NCBI GenBank assembly: GCA_037074765.1 | Contig: JBAMDO010000091.1 | Coordinates: 1-64,000 of the forward strand | Direction of reading: 5' to 3' | DNA from: Mansonella perstans | Lineage: Eukaryota; Nematoda; Chromadorea; Rhabditida; Onchocercidae | Length of the DNA stretch: 64,000 nt | Part shown: positions 25,194-56,003 of the stretch, piece after piece | How the letters are laid out: each line of letters starts with the position of its first letter | Position numbering within the stretch: position 1 is the stretch's first letter | Translations under genes and position numbers: made by a program | The notes under the pieces: generated by a model | What the model was told of the DNA's origin: nothing | Seen by the model: only the letters and a program-made list of their open reading frames with translations | Databases searched by the model: none

Positions 25194-28100
25194 GGATATG
25201 ATGTTCCTTTTCGTTAAACAGTCTCAATCCTATGTCTTCTTTTGGAACATTGAAAAAATAAAACATCATAGGCGGATTTTGAATTGATAGTAAAATCTTG
25301 GTACGAAATACATGTATCTGAAAAATAAACTTAGTAAAAAAATACATTTTAATTGAAAAGAGTAAATAGTTCTTCAAATATAAGAAATGTCCTCCATTTT
25401 ACAAAATTTAAAATGATAGTGAGAAAAGATTTCTCAGGATCTACCATATTTTTTACTCGCAATATTTACAATCACACTTGTTCCCAATAACCAAATAAAA
25501 ACAGTGCAAAAATCAACCTAACTACATTCTCAAGTGTTTCTTGACATTTTCTTCACAATGATAAATAGCAAGTGAGGACTTTGACTTCATGTTCTCTGTT
25601 TCAAAGTTCACAGATTAGAATTTTTCAGAAATAATTTTGAAAAGTTGTCCATATTACACTATAAAATAACAGCAATATTTTACACAGTTAGCTAAAAGGA
25701 CAAAATAAAGGAAAGCTAAAAATAACACTGATATTCTGTAGAAAATGGATAAAAAGATAAACACAATGTTCACATAACACATGATCGGATATGGCAAAAT
25801 TCAAGTTTATTTTCGGCGCGACAACAATAACAGTAATATTTTACAATGATCACTTTAGAAGGGAAGCCTGATTTTAAAAACTTAATGTTCTGACAATTGC
25901 GATCTACAACTGCACGAATAATTTACAAGGATTCAGTTGTGACTTTTCCACTGTCATAATTCCTTAAGTCTCTTTCTTACCAGTGTCTTCATCAATAAAC
26001 AACTCGACTGATTAATGACGACGAAAAAATGCATAATTATCGATAAGGCTACATGAAAACGAAACTAAGAGCGTTGAATGAATAAATAATAATATCATAT
26101 GACTTGGAAGTCGCAAAGGAATCTTTTACTGTTGATGGCAATTTTCTGAGTCTATCTACTAAGAGAAGCATATCCAAGTTCCTTAATTTCCAATGCTAAC
26201 CAGCAGTTTAACACAATTAAAAAATAACTGTAACAAACAGTCATGAAGTATTGATAGATTAGATGCCTTTTAAACATAATGAACTGAGGAGGGATAAAAG
26301 AAAATATTATCAGTTCAATCTATAATTGAAATTCAAATCAATGTGTCACGAAATTTCTGACATGAACAGTTAATAGAGTTGTACATTTTCGCAGGTAGTA
26401 CTTTCACAATGTTACTAATGATTTTAGCACTAAGATAAAGTATAAATCAGCTCATTGTGAATTAACCATGAAACTCCAAGGGATTTTTTGCAATATTCAA
26501 TGCTTATAGTGGCTTACAGCGAACTGTACTGCTGCCTGCATATAATTCGTCAATAACAGCTCCTGCAACATCGTTAAATGTTTAATATCCCTTTACAAAT
26601 GAAGTAGATTATTCTGGCTCACCAAAAGCTTTCGCAGAATATAACATTCTTTAATATTCTATAAACGTGGCAGGTATATTGCTACACGCTTGACCCTTCC
26701 ATTAACTGAAATAACTATCCGATTTCTCAAAATATTAATTAGTGAAAGAACGCTTCTAATAAGTAAACAATTTTCAAACAATGAGATTGAGCAGGAATAA
26801 ACAATAACAAATAATTTGGGTCTTAACTATTGATAATCACCAGGTATTTGGATCAAACATTACAGAAAATAAATGTCTCCAAAACAAGCCAACATATTAA
26901 TGTGTTCATTCATATTAGAAACAAACCCGATGTGGAAGATACAAGGGTCGCCAAATTTTAAGAACTTTAAGAACTGTTCTCGATAAATAATCTCAAACAT
27001 TGCCTTATTACAATACATATATCGTTGTCTAGCTCGTCAAGTAATTCATCCTTAATTCAGTGATTATCATCCAAATAAAGCAAAGTCGGAGAACTTCTTT
27101 CAGTAAGCACTAAAATCAAATAATTCCGCTATAATTTTTTTTGAGATGTTAATCAAATCCTGAAATAGTAACTTTAAACAACGCCTTCATCCTCATCGAA
27201 CACATATTTTTGAAATTTTGAGCGTTTCATGTTTAATGTTCAAATCGAACAAATGAAAATGAGAAAACCTTTCACTAATTCCTGCGTAAGTTAAAATTAG
27301 AGGCGCATAACAGAACACCTTTGCTCGAAATAAAAAATACCAACAATAATGAGCCTTAGGCCATATCGACAAAATCATATTTGGCTAAATCAAAATAATC
27401 TAAACTTGGAAATAATCTGTTTCAGCTATATCCGTGTATGCAAATTAATATCGGTAATGATATGTAGATAATGACTCTTTCTTTTCATTTATTTCAGCAA
27501 AAACAGTATAACAATAACAGGATAATAAATATCACTTCGAAATTTTACAGAATTTACAAAACAATATAAAATCAAAGTGACTGACTGCACTTGATAACTC
27601 CATAAACAATAAAACCAATGAAGTATAATCACAATCCAATCAACCGATAGTTTTCACAACCGGCATGATGACAGGCATAAGACCATGGAATCGCTGAGAT
27701 ACTTTAAAAGAGTAAACATACTTAAACTTCCAGAAACAAAGTAATTCAGTGAGAAATTCATCAATTTTATTATCGGATGGCACTGTATTTTACCTATCCT
27801 TACAAACAGAATAAATTATATAAGAAATTTCTCTTTCTATCAGAAATAGAAATATCCGCTTGGAAGATACTGCATGAAATATCCAACGATAAGTTATGCA
27901 TAGTAGTCATAAGCATTGTTCTTCGAACATCTGATACATTCACTGTTTCTTTTATTAATAATTAATCTGCTGGATGAGTTATCAAGCTCTATAGGAAGCA
28001 GAAAACTTTAATTACTAAAGTACACTTAAAGCGAGACGGAACGGACGCTTCAAATGCACCATTCAGCATCACATATTTATGGAAATCGTGTGCTAGTGAC

Positions 28101-28876
28101 GGATGGATGATTTGGATAATTAAATTCCTAATTTGAATTAGAAACGGTACGGCAAAATCAGCTTTAATTCTTGAGAATAAAATGATTTAATTTTAAAATA
28201 CGAGATAAAGGACTCCCTAATCGAATAACTGCCACATATTAACCACAGATATAAAAGTTACAAAAAATATCAAATTTTACAAATATTAAGGAAAGGCACT
28301 TTAGCTGGATAATGCAGCCTTCCTTTCACAATGAGGCATTTGTACACAAACTGCTGATAGCACATATAATGCACATACTTTTGCTTTCTGCAACTAAAGT
28401 AACAATATTAAGCTACTCATGATCATTTTCAATTTTCTTTCTTAAAAGCTAATTATAAAGTCGTTTGTCTTCATAAAAATGTATATAATGCCTGCTTTTT
28501 TGCTCTGTAGAAATATTATTCTCGGATTGACAACAATAACGGTGTACTGAATAAAAGCAAAAGTAACCTTTTATAAACATAAATCAATAGTTACTATTGC
28601 TATATAAATTTAAAAAAAAAATGGAAAAATAAGAGAAGCAGAGCTTACACAATGAATTCTACATTAATTAAAAGGTTATGAAATCGTGAAATAAGTTTTA
28701 AAAAGGGCCGCTGGATATTGCTGATAATATGTCCGAATCAACGATGAAAATGTTATCTAAATATTATGGACCATAAAAATCATAAATCTATAAAATGGCT
28801 CAGAACCAGATAAAGGTAACTTCCCTGCACCATAGCGAATTTTAGTGTTCAACCATAGTATAATTCGTGTTCCACA

Positions 28877-46868
<17,992 letters not shown>

Positions 46869-46892
46869 TTTTTTTTTTTTTTTTTTAAATGC
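46869..46892 (-). promoter_or_regulatory. Short poly(A) leader before the Scribble start codon
   Basis: On the minus strand a good acceptor (ctaaacag) is followed by GCATTT, 18 adenines and then the ATG. If the acceptor is used for trans-splicing or for a 5'UTR intron, the leader is only 24 nt and mostly poly(A). The homopolymer length should be treated with care because such runs are error-prone. Confidence 0.5.
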
Positions 46893-49800
46893 CTGTTTAG
46901 AAGCTTAACAACAATAAATCACAGTACCGATCTTGCTTATCCTCTTTTTTTTTTTTTTTTTTTTGATTCTCTTTGCTTGCTGCTGAATGGCACTTCTTTT
47001 TCTGAAAAAAAAAAAAGAACAAAATTTACTGATACCAGTAAATAAAAATGAAATTTTTACAGCGAAATTGATCGAAAAAAAAAAAATAAATAATCTACTT
47101 TTAATAGATGATTAAAATAAATTGAGATATATTTCGATTCATCAAATATTTCCCGATATTGTAATCAAAAATGATTGCGGATGAAAGAATGTGATTGAAA
47201 CTTTTGCATTGTAATATTGCAAAATCTTATTCGATTTTAAATTATTCTGAGATGACTGAAATATCAGAAATTTTTATAAGCAAAAAAAAAAAAAAAAAAA
47301 AAAATCATGCAAAGCGAAAAGTAAATCTTAGCTGTAATTCATTCCAGATTGTAGTAATTAATTTAATTTTAATAATTACTAAATAATTAATTTAATTTTA
47401 ATAATTACTAAACAATGAACATTTATAGCAAATAATTGAAATAATAAAATCATTATGTTACATCAAATATGAAATATTAACATGTGAAAGAGTACAAAAA
47501 AAAAAAAAAGAAATTTCCCGATAAGAACAAAATTCGAAGTGATATTCTGATGTGAAAATACAGCACGTTTTAAAATGAAAATTTATTTTGTAATGAAAAG
47601 ATACCAGAAGAGAAGGAAAAGGTACAAGATGGAAATTTTTTTTTTTCCTGGACCATGTAACAGCGAAATTTTCCTATTTCATTACTGTCTGGTTCTACTT
47701 CTTGGATAATACATTTCTTGCTACTAAAAGTGCAGAGAAAATAAACTGCAAAACGATGAAAATGACCCGATAGGGTGGTCTAAACGTTCAATTGTATAAT
47801 ATCAAGCATTCAATTCCACACATTTAACTGTCATTTAAATTATGTCAAAAAAAAAAAAAAATCTAAAATATGCGCAATTTTATAAATTGAACTCTGTTCG
47901 AACTGTATTTATCACTTTGGAAATGGAAGATTTCCGTCATTACTTTTTGTTGGTAATATGATCAAGGATATCATCTATCATACAATTGACCAATTCCATC
48001 TGTTCTGATCTTCTTCTTGTAGCTTTCTTCAGCCATCATTTACTCGAACTAATATCAATGGTACCTTTTTTTTGTCGCTAAGAATACAGCAAATTTTTTA
48101 CCAATGAGAAGGCTGACAATTTCAGCTGACAATCTTTGTAAATAAGTGATGATGGAAGTAAGGTCATAACGCCATTCCAGGCTTAAGTTTGACGATGAAT
48201 TACGCGTATATTTTCGAACTTATCCCAATTCAGCTTCATCTCCTCTTTTGCTCAAATTTTTAAATTTCAAAAAAAATGAAGCTGTATAATTAGAATGATT
48301 TAAAAATTTTAAATGATATAATCTAAGCTCAACATTTCAAGAAATAAAGACGCTTAACAATTTCAGCCTTTAAGTATAATAATGCCAGATATCCTGGGGA
48401 TAATATGAAGAATATTATTGCATTTCCGTTCCACATCCGTACAGACTCCCAATTTCTCTCATCCGGTCTGTCTGAAAACTGTCGAATCATACTGCTGGAA
48501 GTATCAACTACAATCGTTCTTGTGCTCCAATTACTCATGAATTGATGATATAAAACATGATCTATGTCATCATCTCGAACTACTATTAAAAAATTACTGC
48601 TACATAAGGGTAAATTTTTTAAAATAAAATGTATCGCCTAAACAAATGAAACAAATGAACAATTCTCTTTATATGGCAAATTTGAGCTAAGAATGTAAGA
48701 AAAAATTTTTGTAAAAATTCGTTTCCTTGAAAAAAAAAACTTTAAAATTTTTAACATCCATAGAAATCAGGAAGAAAAATAGCAATTAGTAGTGGTGAAC
48801 ATCCCTCACTATATAACTCATTTCTTACATAACTTTGCCTTTTCCTACGCGCAAAAGTTTAAGAGGAAATCACTTATTAGCAAAAGAATATTTTTTCGAG
48901 ATCAATTTGAAATCTAGGCCTGAAATTTTTATCAGCTAAGTGAAAATCTTATAGTGAAATATATCTCCAACAATAATGAAGGCAACAAGTCCAATACTGT
49001 CTCTTTCAGAAATTTTTTCAATAATATTTACATTAATTATACTACAGAAATGATAAGTTGTATTAAATGAAGCAATTATAACTTGTGCCTACTTTGTAAT
49101 GTCTATAACTTCTGTTTTACAATAACCAAGATAATGACATATTTTTGTGCAAAATTCCTCGATGTTGAATTCATTCATTCAGACACTTGTTACTTTGCAT
49201 GTTCATTCTTTATCATTAATAATTGATGAGAGAATTTCATTTTCTCGAATTGCTTTGTGATCATAGAATATATATATAACCAGATCAATTAACGACCAAT
49301 TAGAAGATAAAAACTTGATACATCATAAATAGAACGATAATCATTGATAAGGATGAAGATAAAATATGGAACACATATTTCCGCATTGCCATTCATCAAG
49401 ATGATATAGATTTTGTGATATTCCTAAAATCTAGTTATTAAGTACTTTTTTCCCTGTAACTATTTTTCCAGTGCATTACTATTGAATCCTTTAAAAGTTC
49501 ACTGAAGCCTTGATTATCCTGAATTAGAACTGTGAAGTCGTCAATTTAAAAACTATTGAAAATAAAATTAAGTAAATCGATTGAAAAGTAAAAAAAAAAA
49601 AAAAAAAAAATCACAAAGTACTGTGCAACTGTAGTTCGATAACGAGTTTTAATTGACACTTTATTTGGAAGTGTTGTTGAGTTTTAGTCTCTTCAGACAA
49701 TGTTTGATAAGCAAATGATAATTATGTCTTGTGATTTTTCAAGCGTATATTTGCATTGTTCATCATCTATGATCGATTACAATCCTATTGCATATATTGA

Positions 49801-50407
49801 TTTGAAGTTAAATGATTGATAAAACATTCATTTTTTATAATTCAATTAAATTCAATGAAATATTTAAATACAATCAATCATTTTGATTTTGTATATTTGT
49901 CATTTCTAGATAAAATGCAAAAGGCATATTAGAAGGATTGAAAAGTAAAAGGAAAATGTAAAGGAATGATTTGAATAAATTAGAAAAACATTAATGAATT
50001 AAAAATTGTATCAATAATTTTGCAAATTTCTTCTGATATAGCATTATGAATGAATGAATCAATCAATGAAAAGTTTTTTAAACTTAATACTATTAAAAAA
50101 ATAGTAGCATGAAATATATTATTTTCAAGCAAAAGTAAAAGCAATTTCTCACAATGGTTCAATTTAATATTTTATAATGAAAAGGAAAAAAAAGAGAGTG
50201 AAAAAAAAAAAAAAAAAAAAAAGTGAGATAGCTTTAGCAAAAAAAAAAATTTATGGCAAAATATTCTAATGATTTGAGAAAAGAAATATAGCAATTGTAT
50301 ATAAAACAAATGAAGAAAAATGCCGACGACGATATTTTGTGTGTCCCGATTGAAATGATATATTTCGTATGAGGGAAGACAAGAATGATATTTTAAGAGT
50401 TAAAAAA

Positions 50408-50463
50408 ATTGTCGGAAAGAAAGAAAGAGAAAGAGAAAGAGAGGGAGAGAGAGAGAGAGAGAA
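50408..50463. repeat. GA-rich microsatellite
   Basis: Imperfect GAAA/GA array that becomes pure GA near its right end. Confidence 0.9.
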
Positions 50464-50564
50464 AAAAATTTAATTGAACAAGTGTCATTACTATATGTGA
50501 TATTTATAGATAGAAGAAATTTTTACTGTCCTTCAAAAATAAAAAAAAGACCAACAAGAAAGAT

Positions 50565-50677
50565 GACGGACGAACGGACGGACAAACGGACGGACGGACG
50601 ACGGACGAACGGACGAACGGACGAACGGACGAACGGACGAACGGACGAACGGACGGACGGACGGACGGACGGACGGT
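50565..50677. repeat. GGAC/GAAC tetranucleotide array
   Basis: About 28 units of ggac and gaac (period 4, with an 8-bp higher-order period in the middle). Strikingly GC-rich for this genome. Both strands read as open frames (Thr/Asp/Gly/Arg or Ser/Val/Arg/Pro repeats), but nothing suggests they are translated. Confidence 0.9.
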
Positions 50678-50829
50678 AAGTAGCCAGCAATGAATGAATT
50701 TTTTTAGCTTTGCAAATTCTTTCATAAAAAGAAAAAATTTGCTTGCAAAATAAAAATGCTTGTTCATCAAGACATTTTCCAATTTTTTTTTTGGCTATCA
50801 AATAGAGAGAAAATTATCTGTAAAGGAAC

Positions 50830-50880
50830 TCTCTCTCTCTCTTTCTCTCCCTCTCTCATACTCTCTCTCTCTCTCATACT
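50830..50880. repeat. CT microsatellite
   Basis: CT dinucleotides in two blocks separated by CATA. This is the reverse-strand counterpart of the GA tract 400 bases upstream, so the two can pair. Confidence 0.9.
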
Positions 50881-50941
50881 ATAATATATATTCTACCTCA
50901 AACAGATAAAAAATGTTCACTTGATAATGAATAAATTGTCC

Positions 50942-50993
50942 ACAATACACACACACACACACACACACATACACACACATACACACACATACA

Positions 50994-51057
<64 letters not shown>
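50942..51057. repeat. CA microsatellite
   Basis: More than 50 CA repeats with a few TACA interruptions in the left half, ending in TATATA. Confidence 0.95.
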
Positions 51058-51061
<4 letters not shown>

Positions 51062-53551
51062 CTTTCATCAAGGACATCTCAGTCCACGTCACCAATATTA
51101 ACTTCTTTTCATTTTCTCATTTTTTTTTTTTTTTTTTCTTATTTTTCTGATTATTTTCAGTATAATAAATGAAAAAAGTGCAAAAATATGCAAAAAGATT
51201 GAAAGAAATAAACATAACAACAACAACATTAAAAGTAGCAGTTCATGATGGGGGCCATTCACAACAACGACCAATGCTGATATGCCACTCACTAAAATTG
51301 AAAAATTGCAATTTGTTTTCATACATCAACAACAAATCAAAGATTAAAACCACTTATCAGTTTAATTTATCATTGTCAATATTTCAACACACACACATAT
51401 AAATGTGAATTTTTTTCAATTGACAGCGGTCAAATTATTACTTAATGTGAAAAATGAACATTCCAATGTAACAATAATATCATCTAGCAAAAGGCCTTAT
51501 TTTCGTCTCTATAAGCAAATGTGAAAGAATTATAAAAAAATTGAAAAACTACATTTTTCAGAATAGAAGATGAGAAGAGGAAAAATAGGATGAGTAATAG
51601 AAAATACTAAAAAGAACGATAGCTAAAGATCTAAATAATATCAAATGCTATAACTATTACTATCAGCCAATTGGTACTGTTCTTAAAAAAAATTTCTTGA
51701 ATTGTTTCTATTACTAAAATAAATAATAAACGCATGTGCGATACTGTAAAATAAATGAAATGCTGAAGAAAATGGAAATTCCATGAGCAAACAAAAAATT
51801 GATATATGTCTGAAAAGAAATCAGGAAAAATGCTTCTTATTCTCGAATTTGTTAATATTTTACAAAAAAAATAAATGTCAGGTATAAAATTCAGGAGAGT
51901 ATATCAGATATCTTTTGCATAAAAATCGGAATCATGTAGAAATCATTTCTATATATTTCATGAAAAAAAACAGGTAATTCTATTCCTAATGCTTCGAATA
52001 AACCTCAACTGTTTTGTCTTGAATCTTAAAACTATCATCTTCCTTATTAGTCCATTTCATATTAATCGTTTCTTTTCGGAAAAAAAAAAAAAAAAAATCA
52101 GACATTTTTGCTCTTTATACCTATTTAAATTATAAACACCGTTACAGAAAACATAAAAGGATGTTCTACGCTTTGCAAAATTGAAATCAATGAGAAAAAC
52201 ACCGAAAAGACCGATTTAAATCAGATATTTGAGATAAATGTTTGTGTACTATGAAAAGTAGAAAAGGGAAAATTGAAAAATTGCACACAATTTTGTCTTT
52301 AAAAAAAGTGTTCGATGATAGAAACTCTTTGTTGTTTAACAAAAAGTGTCAGTAGTTATAGCGATAGTTCACTCCATCGATAGTTCTCCTAAATTTTGCA
52401 ACAGTTTTTCAAGTTTACTACCTTGAAGCAATTCAATTTGTTTCATTCCTCCGTTGTTTGGAGAAAGAAAAGCTTATCTATCATAGACCTTTTTTAGATA
52501 TTTACTGGAACGGAAGTAAGCGAGCAAACTGAAATGAAAGAAGAATTAATGTGTATAAGTTCAGCAAAAAAAAAAAAAATTCTCCACAGAGCTGACATCA
52601 CTATGTTAGGAGTTGAAATTTTTTTTTTTTTTTTTTTTTTGCTCTATCTAAGCTTTCTTTTCATTTCAACTTAGTGAAAGATGCTGTAAACTGATAAGAT
52701 ATATGAGAAATAGTTGTACAAATGACAAGCGTAAAGAGCAATTCATCACAAACTTCGTTAATAATAAATGATGAAAAAATACGATACTTTTCTTCAATTT
52801 TTAAAACGGATAAAGCGGAAATCTTTATACTTTAGACTGCAGTGATTTTCATGCATTTGACCGCATTTGATCTATTTTTGACATAAACAAAGAAATTAAG
52901 ATGCTCCTAATAAACAATAGAATTAGTAGATATTAATTAATTAACTTAAGTGCTACAAAGTGAATTATCCTTAAGATAAGCTAATCCTTTTGTATATTTA
53001 TTTATACAAAATTCACTCAATTTGCACTCTTCTATCATTGATTGATGGAAATGAATTCAACTATGTGATAAATTAAATGTTACGTAATGTAAATTTAATC
53101 GATAAGAAATGAAAAAAAAAAAATTAAATGATTGGAAACATTTATTCTTTATCATACATATATGTGACTAAACGTGACTTAAATGATGGATTACATTTGA
53201 TCATTTAATTTACTGAATTAATTAAGGAATTGATCAAATGATACATTAATTATTCATTACAATAATGCATTTCTTATTGTAGGAGCATTTACTACACATC
53301 TTTCTATCATCAATATTAGTTATGATGAAACAATACATGTGTAAGACAATGCGATTTTTAAAGGAAAAATAAAAAAAAAAGTACTAATCCGTGTAAATTA
53401 CCAATAAGTATGCCATATCAATAAAAAGTCCCATAACAGTTAAACAATAAGAAGGTATAAAATGATAAAAACTTATTGTAGTAGTAATAATTTAACCTTA
53501 CAGTTAAACAAGAATAGCGTCGTGGATCGATAGCGTTGTGACTGTGGTATG

Positions 53552-53577
53552 TAAGTGTGTGTGTGTGTGTGTGTCTT

Positions 53578-53608
<31 letters not shown>

Positions 53609-53642
53609 GTGTGTGTGTGTGTATATATGTGTGTGTTTTTGT
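53552..53642. repeat. GT microsatellite
   Basis: GT repeats with several interruptions (CTTT, ATGTAT, ATATAT). Complementary to the CA tract at 50.9-51.1 kb. Confidence 0.95.
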
Positions 53643-53759
53643 GTCCGAATTGTGTCTGTGTTATAAATAGAAGAATTGATAGAAATAGTCTATGTACGAC
53701 ATGTCGACAAATCAAGAGAGGCTATTATAAAAGTTGAATAGATCACGAGATACACATAT

Positions 53760-53787
53760 ATAGAGAGAGAGAGAGAGAAAGAGAGAA
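53760..53787. repeat. GA microsatellite
   Basis: A short pure GA run with one AAA interruption. Confidence 0.85.
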
Positions 53788-53899
53788 GGGACGAAGAATA
53801 AAATCAAAATGATTGGTAAGAGGAATGAGAGATATTGAGCTGGCTAAACTGGCAATGTGTGCGAAGAGTAATGACAAGTTGTTGTACAGGTAGGTATAA

Positions 53900-53933
53900 C
53901 AGATAGATAGGTAGGTAGGTAGGTAGGTAGGTA
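53900..53933. repeat. GGTA tetranucleotide repeat
   Basis: Two GATA units followed by six or so GGTA units. The same ggtagg core recurs in the palindrome 140 bases downstream. Confidence 0.85.
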
Positions 53934-54068
53934 TATCTTGTCTTCTATGGTGACACTATTATTACACTCATTGATGCAAGTTGACAAGGCCTATGCAAGA
54001 GACTTTTAGGTAACAATTTAAAGCCCATCATGCATTGACTTTTGGGTAACATTTTACATACCAGTTTG

Positions 54069-54102
54069 TAGGTAGGTTGCATGAAATCATGCAACCTACC
54101 TA
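54069..54102. repeat. Perfect 16-bp palindrome with 2-nt spacer
   Basis: Arm taggtaggttgcatga is followed by aa and then by its exact reverse complement. It can form a tight hairpin or cruciform. The stem is too short, and the loop too small, for a microRNA precursor. Confidence 0.8.
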
Positions 54103-54342
54103 ACACTTACTTCCTTAGCAACATACTATTTAGGAAAAAGTTTTGCACGTACTTTAGTAAGTATAACAAGCAATTCTTTTTAGCATGAATAAATGCCTTA
54201 TTCTAATAATATGACAATTAATTAGAAACTATAATAAATATTTATTTAAATAAGGCATCATTAACTGTTAAATTGATTCATTCATTCAAACAATGTCTAT
54301 TATTATTGTCTCTTTCATAATAACCATAACTTTGTTCCAAAC

Positions 54343-54371
54343 AAAAAAAAAAAAAAAAAAAAAAAAAAAAA
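54343..54371. repeat. Poly(A) tract
   Basis: About 29 adenines in a row, the longest A run in the window. Confidence 0.85.
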
Positions 54372-55418
54372 CAAATGAAAGATTTTCGAGTAACGAGCAT
54401 TCTTTTTTTAATTAAATATTTTTCAATTAAAATTTTTAATTTTTTAATTAAAAAATTTTTTTTTAATTTTACTCACTGATTAATGTAAAACGCAAATGAT
54501 TTTAATTAATAGGAAAAAGAAAGGATCTCTAAATGAGAGTGACAAAATCTGATATATTCAATGTTAATTATACTTCCTAATAGAGAGGGATACATGCGTA
54601 GGTAAAATAACCTGAAATATATTTTGCTTCATTTGAGCATGGAAAACTTTTGAATTTCTGGATACAGCAAACACACCGTTGAAGTAATTGATCTGCTGAA
54701 TGGAATAAAAAAGAGGAAAGGGGTCGAAGAAGTTCTTGATGTGTTGAACAAAGCCGAAAAAAAAAAATAAAACTACTAAAATTTAAAAATAAAATTACTA
54801 AAGTTTAACATTCTTCATTGTCATGATAGCATAGCAAATTACAGATTTCAGTAAAATCACATAACTTTTGCTGCATCAATTGGATATTAAATTTTCCAGA
54901 CTGCGAAGCACAAGTACTGAGTCAGAGAGTATTATTATTACTCATTATTAATTATCCTAACTGATTTAGTGGTCAAAATTAGAATTACTTTAATGTTACA
55001 GCCATATTTACTGTTTGAAAATTTAACTAGAGAATGATTGTTTGATTTTTCAGTGGCTTTAAAATTATTGTGCTTTGTATTCAATTTTTTATGTTTAGGT
55101 GAACTGTGTGAGCTGCAAATGTGTTAATATCTTTAAATCTTAAAATGAAAATTCAACATTTCAATTTCTCCCATGCAATTTAAATGTTCTTAGCCGCTTT
55201 TCATCAATTTCAAAACTTTCCTATTCGTCCAAAAAAAAAAATTAGCTCAGATTTTTGATGGTATTTATTTTCAGATTAAGAACAACATGAATGAAATGTA
55301 TGTTGGTACAATGCAATTAGTCACATCTTCATTGTACAACGTTTCTAGAATATCCAAATGAATCCTAGCAGAAACAAAACCTGTACTAAATTCGAATAAC
55401 TTCATATTCAATTCATTT

Positions 55419-55442
55419 TTTTTTTTTTTTTTTTTTTTTTTT
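55419..55442. repeat. Poly(T) tract
   Basis: About 24 thymines in the intergenic desert downstream of KICS2. Confidence 0.85.
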
Positions 55443-56003
55443 GGCCAAAAGTAAATTGAATTGCAAGAGTAGGTGCAGCTTTAAAGCATTTCTGTTGAAA
55501 TGCAAATTAAATGAGCAACTGCTATATATGGGAAGGATGTATAAATATCACACTGTTCATAATAGAGTTTTTTTTGCATGTGAATAAAATATAATGATGA
55601 CAGGATATAATGATATAATGATACCAGTGCATGCTGGAAGTGCTATTACAGAAAATCTGTATTATTGAACAATCGAAATCATTTGATCACCTAAAACTTC
55701 AGCTTCTCAAATCTGTCAATGTCATACAATTCACATGAATTTCTTAAAACTACTGAGCATTAGTAGGAACTGCATGTCAACAGTCACTGATGAGAGTCCA
55801 TGTTTTACTTCTCTAAATAATATGCTGCTAATGTTAGCAAGCAATCAACTCATGATTCTACAAGACTTCAGTCGATAATACATCTGAATGCGGCACTTTG
55901 AAACATAAAAATCCAAAAATGTTGTATATGCAAGTAAGTCTCATTACAACATAAGAAAATAGGTATAACATTAAAAATATTTCTATTTATACATATACAC
56001 ATT

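Larger units (their letters stand above)
21095..28876. other. Gene-poor region upstream of ceh-14
   Basis: About 7.8 kb without a gene I can support. The first 290 bases (to about 21380) are clearly less AT-rich and directly precede the ceh-14 start codon, so they are the likely 5'UTR and promoter. The rest has short random frames, a TA microsatellite near 23643-23673 and a CACTAAT array at 25141-25193. Confidence 0.5.
46893..56003. other. 9-kb gene desert rich in simple repeats
   Basis: Between the Scribble start and the KICS2 3' end I find no supportable coding sequence. The region is filled with homopolymers and five microsatellite classes, listed individually. Frames here such as those rich in His-Thr or Cys-Val are translations of CA/GT repeats. 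The 2 kb nearest 46.9 kb probably contain the Scribble promoter. Confidence 0.6.

Noticed and set aside
50921..51172. Open frames over the CA and GT microsatellites (also at 53.5-53.7 kb)
   Set aside because: They are translations of dinucleotide repeats with no splice context or complexity.
54069..54102. Palindrome as a microRNA hairpin (let-7-like taggtagg noticed)
   Set aside because: A 16-bp stem with a 2-nt loop is too short for a precursor, and the let-7 sequence is not present.
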